Assembly: GCA_945882005.1 (NCBI GenBank)
Contig: CAMCWG010000090.1
Coordinates: 1 to 9,863, forward strand
Length of the DNA stretch: 9,863 bases
Origin: Bordetella parapertussis
GTDB taxonomy: Bacteria; Pseudomonadota; Gammaproteobacteria; Burkholderiales; Burkholderiaceae_B
Direction of reading: 5' to 3'
Under the pieces are notes generated by a model. The model was given only the letters and a program-made list of their open reading frames with translations. It was not told where the DNA came from and made no database searches. Position numbers and translations under genes: made by a program. Below are positions 8,295 through 9,863 of this stretch, one piece after another; positions within the stretch are counted from its first letter, which is position 1; the number at the start of each line of letters is the position of its first letter.

Positions 8295-8782
8295 TTGAAC
8301 CACCCCTCAAGCCAGGTCGGCAACCAGGAGGTTGGCAAAATATCGTGACTGAGAGCAACCATCGCGGCGGCTAATACAACAACCGCAATCAGCACCCACC
8401 AAAACCACGCTGCGAGAGGCCGCAAAGGAGCAACCGTGTTGTGATCAAGGGTACGGGTCGAGTTGTGATTACCGATACCACCCTCAACTTGTCCGACATA
8501 AGACTGCAAGGCTTCTTCAAGCGGTTTAGAGTCAACGCCTAAAAGCTTTGTGTAGTTTTTAAGGAGACTCTTCAAGCCAAGACCTCTGGGCAGCTCTTCA
8601 AAGCGCTCTGACTCAAGCGCTTCGATATAGCGCGCAGGAAACTTTAAACGGGCCGCCACATCTTCGAGCGATAGTCCTTTGGACACACGCAAGGCGCGCA
8701 ACGAAACGGCTGCACTCACACGTTCTGCGGGAGCGGGTTGTGACTCGACACGAAGCGGACTTACGAAATCCTCTGCACTCAT
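8291..8782 (-). CDS. rodZ: Short RodZ-like helix-turn-helix membrane protein
   Basis: RodZ links the MreB cytoskeleton to the cell wall elongation machinery in rod-shaped bacteria. The 163-residue product has a poorly conserved N-terminus (1-25), a RodZ-type helix-turn-helix at about 27-95 ([19 protein letters not shown], then [15 protein letters not shown] and [10 protein letters not shown]), a short polar linker, and a membrane helix at about 124-144 ([21 protein letters not shown]). Only about 19 residues follow, rich in Trp and Pro. E. coli RodZ has about 337 residues with a long periplasmic region ending in a beta-type DUF4115 domain, so this protein lacks the entire periplasmic domain. 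The stop overlaps the ispG start, leaving no remnant. The start (ATGA overlap with rlmN) has AAGGAG eight bases upstream. The family call rests on the domain and on the place before ispG; the function of the short form is inferred. Confidence 0.85.
   Translation of the reverse strand: MSAEDFVSPLRVESQPAPAERVSAAVSLRALRVSKGLSLEDVAARLKFPARYIEALESERFEELPRGLGLKSLLKNYTKLLGVDSKPLEEALQSYVGQVEGGIGNHNSTRTLDHNTVAPLRPLAAWFWWVLIAVVVLAAAMVALSHDILPTSWLPTWLEGWFK
8303..8308 (-). promoter_or_regulatory. Shine-Dalgarno that fixes the ispG start
   Basis: The minus strand reads GAGGGGTGG inside the last rodZ codons. GAGGGG lies eight bases before the ATG at 8292-8294 but directly abuts and overlaps the alternative GTG at 8301-8303, too close to serve it. 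This decides for the ATG. Confidence 0.65.
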
Positions 8783-9863
8783 GTACGGCTCTCCTTAATG
8801 GGAATCGTCTTTTTTTGCGCCATTCTTTCACTTAACTTTGTTCTATCTTTCACTTCACCGGCGAGTTGTCCGCATGCAGCATCGATATCATCGCCACGCG
8901 TTTTGCGAACAGTTGTCACAATCCCCGCATCCATCAGAATCTGGGAGAATTCACGGATGCGGGCAGCGGACGAGCGCTGGAGGCCGGAACCCGGAAAAGG
9001 ATTGAAGGGAATTAAATTGAATTTGCAATGGATACGCCTAGCAATCTGTATCAGCTCACGCGCATGCTGATCAAGGTCGTTCACGCCCTCCAGCATCACG
9101 TATTCAAACGTGATGAAATCGCGCGGAGCAAAGGCTAGATAACGCTCACACGCAGCGAGCAGTTCATTGAGAGGGTATTTTTTATTCAGCGGTACGAGCG
9201 TGTCACGCAACGCATCATTCGGGGCGTGCAACGACACGGCTAAGGCGACCGGGCAATCTTGAGACAAACGATCCATCATCGGGACAACGCCAGAGGTGGA
9301 CACGGTGACACGCCTGCGCGACAAGCCGTAGGCGTTATCGTCAAGCATCATACGCAAGGCCGCCAGTACAGGCTCGTAATTGAGCAGGGGCTCGCCCATA
9401 CCCATCATCACAACGTTACTGATTAGGCGAGCATCTTCCGAGCCTTCTTGCGATCCGATACGTGCAGACGCTGTATCCTGCATGAGCTCGTGCCTTGCCC
9501 ACCAAAGCTGACCGATGATTTCGGCGGCTGTCAGGTTGCGATTAAAGCCCTGATGGCCTGTAGAGCAAAACGTGCACGCAACGTTACACCCCGCCTGACT
9601 TGAAATGCACAATGTGCCGCGGTCATCTTCGGGAATAAACACAGATTCGATTGCATTGCCTTGGCCAACATCAAACAGCCATTTGCGGGTGCCATCTGCT
9701 GAGCGGTGCTGCGTCAGCACGTTGGGCGCTTGGACGATGCAAGACTCCGACAACTGGGCACGGAATTCACGTGCCAAGTCAGTCATTAGATCGAAATCAC
9801 TCGCGCCCCGCTGATGCACCCACTTTTGCAATTGGCGGGCGCGAAACGGCTTGCCCCCCCACT
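8779..9863 (-). CDS. rlmN: Dual-specificity RNA methyltransferase RlmN, 5' end cut by the window
   Basis: RlmN is a radical SAM enzyme that methylates C2 of adenine 2503 in 23S rRNA and adenine 37 of some tRNAs, using a methyl-cysteine intermediate. The reading frame continues to the window edge: upstream of the in-frame TTG at 9829-9831 it encodes GGKPFRARQ, the normal family sequence before LQKWVHQRG, so that TTG is internal and the true start lies outside. Visible are the CxxxCxxC cluster motif in [12 protein letters not shown], the SAM-contacting [27 protein letters not shown], and the C-terminal [14 protein letters not shown], whose Cys is the catalytic one of the family. About 360 residues are visible; full proteins have about 380. 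The end overlaps the rodZ start as ATGA. In relatives ndk often precedes this gene. Confidence 0.97.
   Translation of the reverse strand, partial: WGGKPFRARQLQKWVHQRGASDFDLMTDLAREFRAQLSESCIVQAPNVLTQHRSADGTRKWLFDVGQGNAIESVFIPEDDRGTLCISSQAGCNVACTFCSTGHQGFNRNLTAAEIIGQLWWARHELMQDTASARIGSQEGSEDARLISNVVMMGMGEPLLNYEPVLAALRMMLDDNAYGLSRRRVTVSTSGVVPMMDRLSQDCPVALAVSLHAPNDALRDTLVPLNKKYPLNELLAACERYLAFAPRDFITFEYVMLEGVNDLDQHARELIQIARRIHCKFNLIPFNPFPGSGLQRSSAARIREFSQILMDAGIVTTVRKTRGDDIDAACGQLAGEVKDRTKLSERMAQKKTIPIKESRT
8791..8796 (-). promoter_or_regulatory. Shine-Dalgarno of the rodZ-like gene
   Basis: AAGGAG on the minus strand, eight bases before the ATG at 8780-8782 and inside the last codons of rlmN. 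It makes the start of the short RodZ-like protein secure. Confidence 0.75.

Noticed and set aside
8295..8303. Longer IspG starting at the GTG at 8301-8303
   Set aside because: The ribosome binding sequence touches this GTG, while the ATG three codons later has correct spacing and an ATGA overlap.
9829..9831. TTG start for RlmN
   Set aside because: The frame continues upstream to the window edge with the conserved family sequence GGKPFRARQ, so this codon is an internal Leu.

Overview
The window is a stretch of conserved bacterial core chromosome. All ten protein genes lie on the minus strand, so transcription runs from the high-coordinate end to the low-coordinate end. The gene content and order, the Hfq N-terminal sequence (LRKEH, then the canonical Sm core) and the base composition suggest a betaproteobacterium. 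An Alcaligenaceae/Burkholderiales relative (Bordetella-like) is the most likely lineage; this is inferred from protein resemblance, not from a database search.

In transcription order: rlmN (its 5' end lies outside the window), a short rodZ-like gene, ispG, hisS, yfgM, bamB, der and hisC. These are packed with 4-nt overlaps or gaps of 1 to 27 nt, so they probably form one operon. A 207-bp intergenic region (1238-1444) follows, extremely AT-rich on its hisC side. Then come hfq and hflX; hflX runs off the window at position 1.

The genes are housekeeping. RlmN (23S rRNA/tRNA methylation), HisS (histidyl-tRNA synthetase), Der (50S assembly GTPase) and HflX (ribosome-splitting GTPase) serve translation. 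YfgM and BamB serve envelope protein biogenesis. The RodZ-like protein is a predicted morphology factor, IspG makes isoprenoid precursors, HisC makes histidine, and Hfq is the RNA chaperone.

I found no mobile element, CRISPR array, tRNA or rRNA gene, prophage or unknown multi-gene system. The points worth a second look are modest: a RodZ-like protein without its periplasmic domain, hisC sitting between der and hfq, the AT-rich island before hfq, an ARN-like Hfq-binding tract over the hfq ribosome binding site, three consecutive ATGA overlaps, and a GTG start for der with no visible Shine-Dalgarno. Two starts (bamB, ispG) were moved downstream of the longest reading frame because of clear ribosome binding sites.
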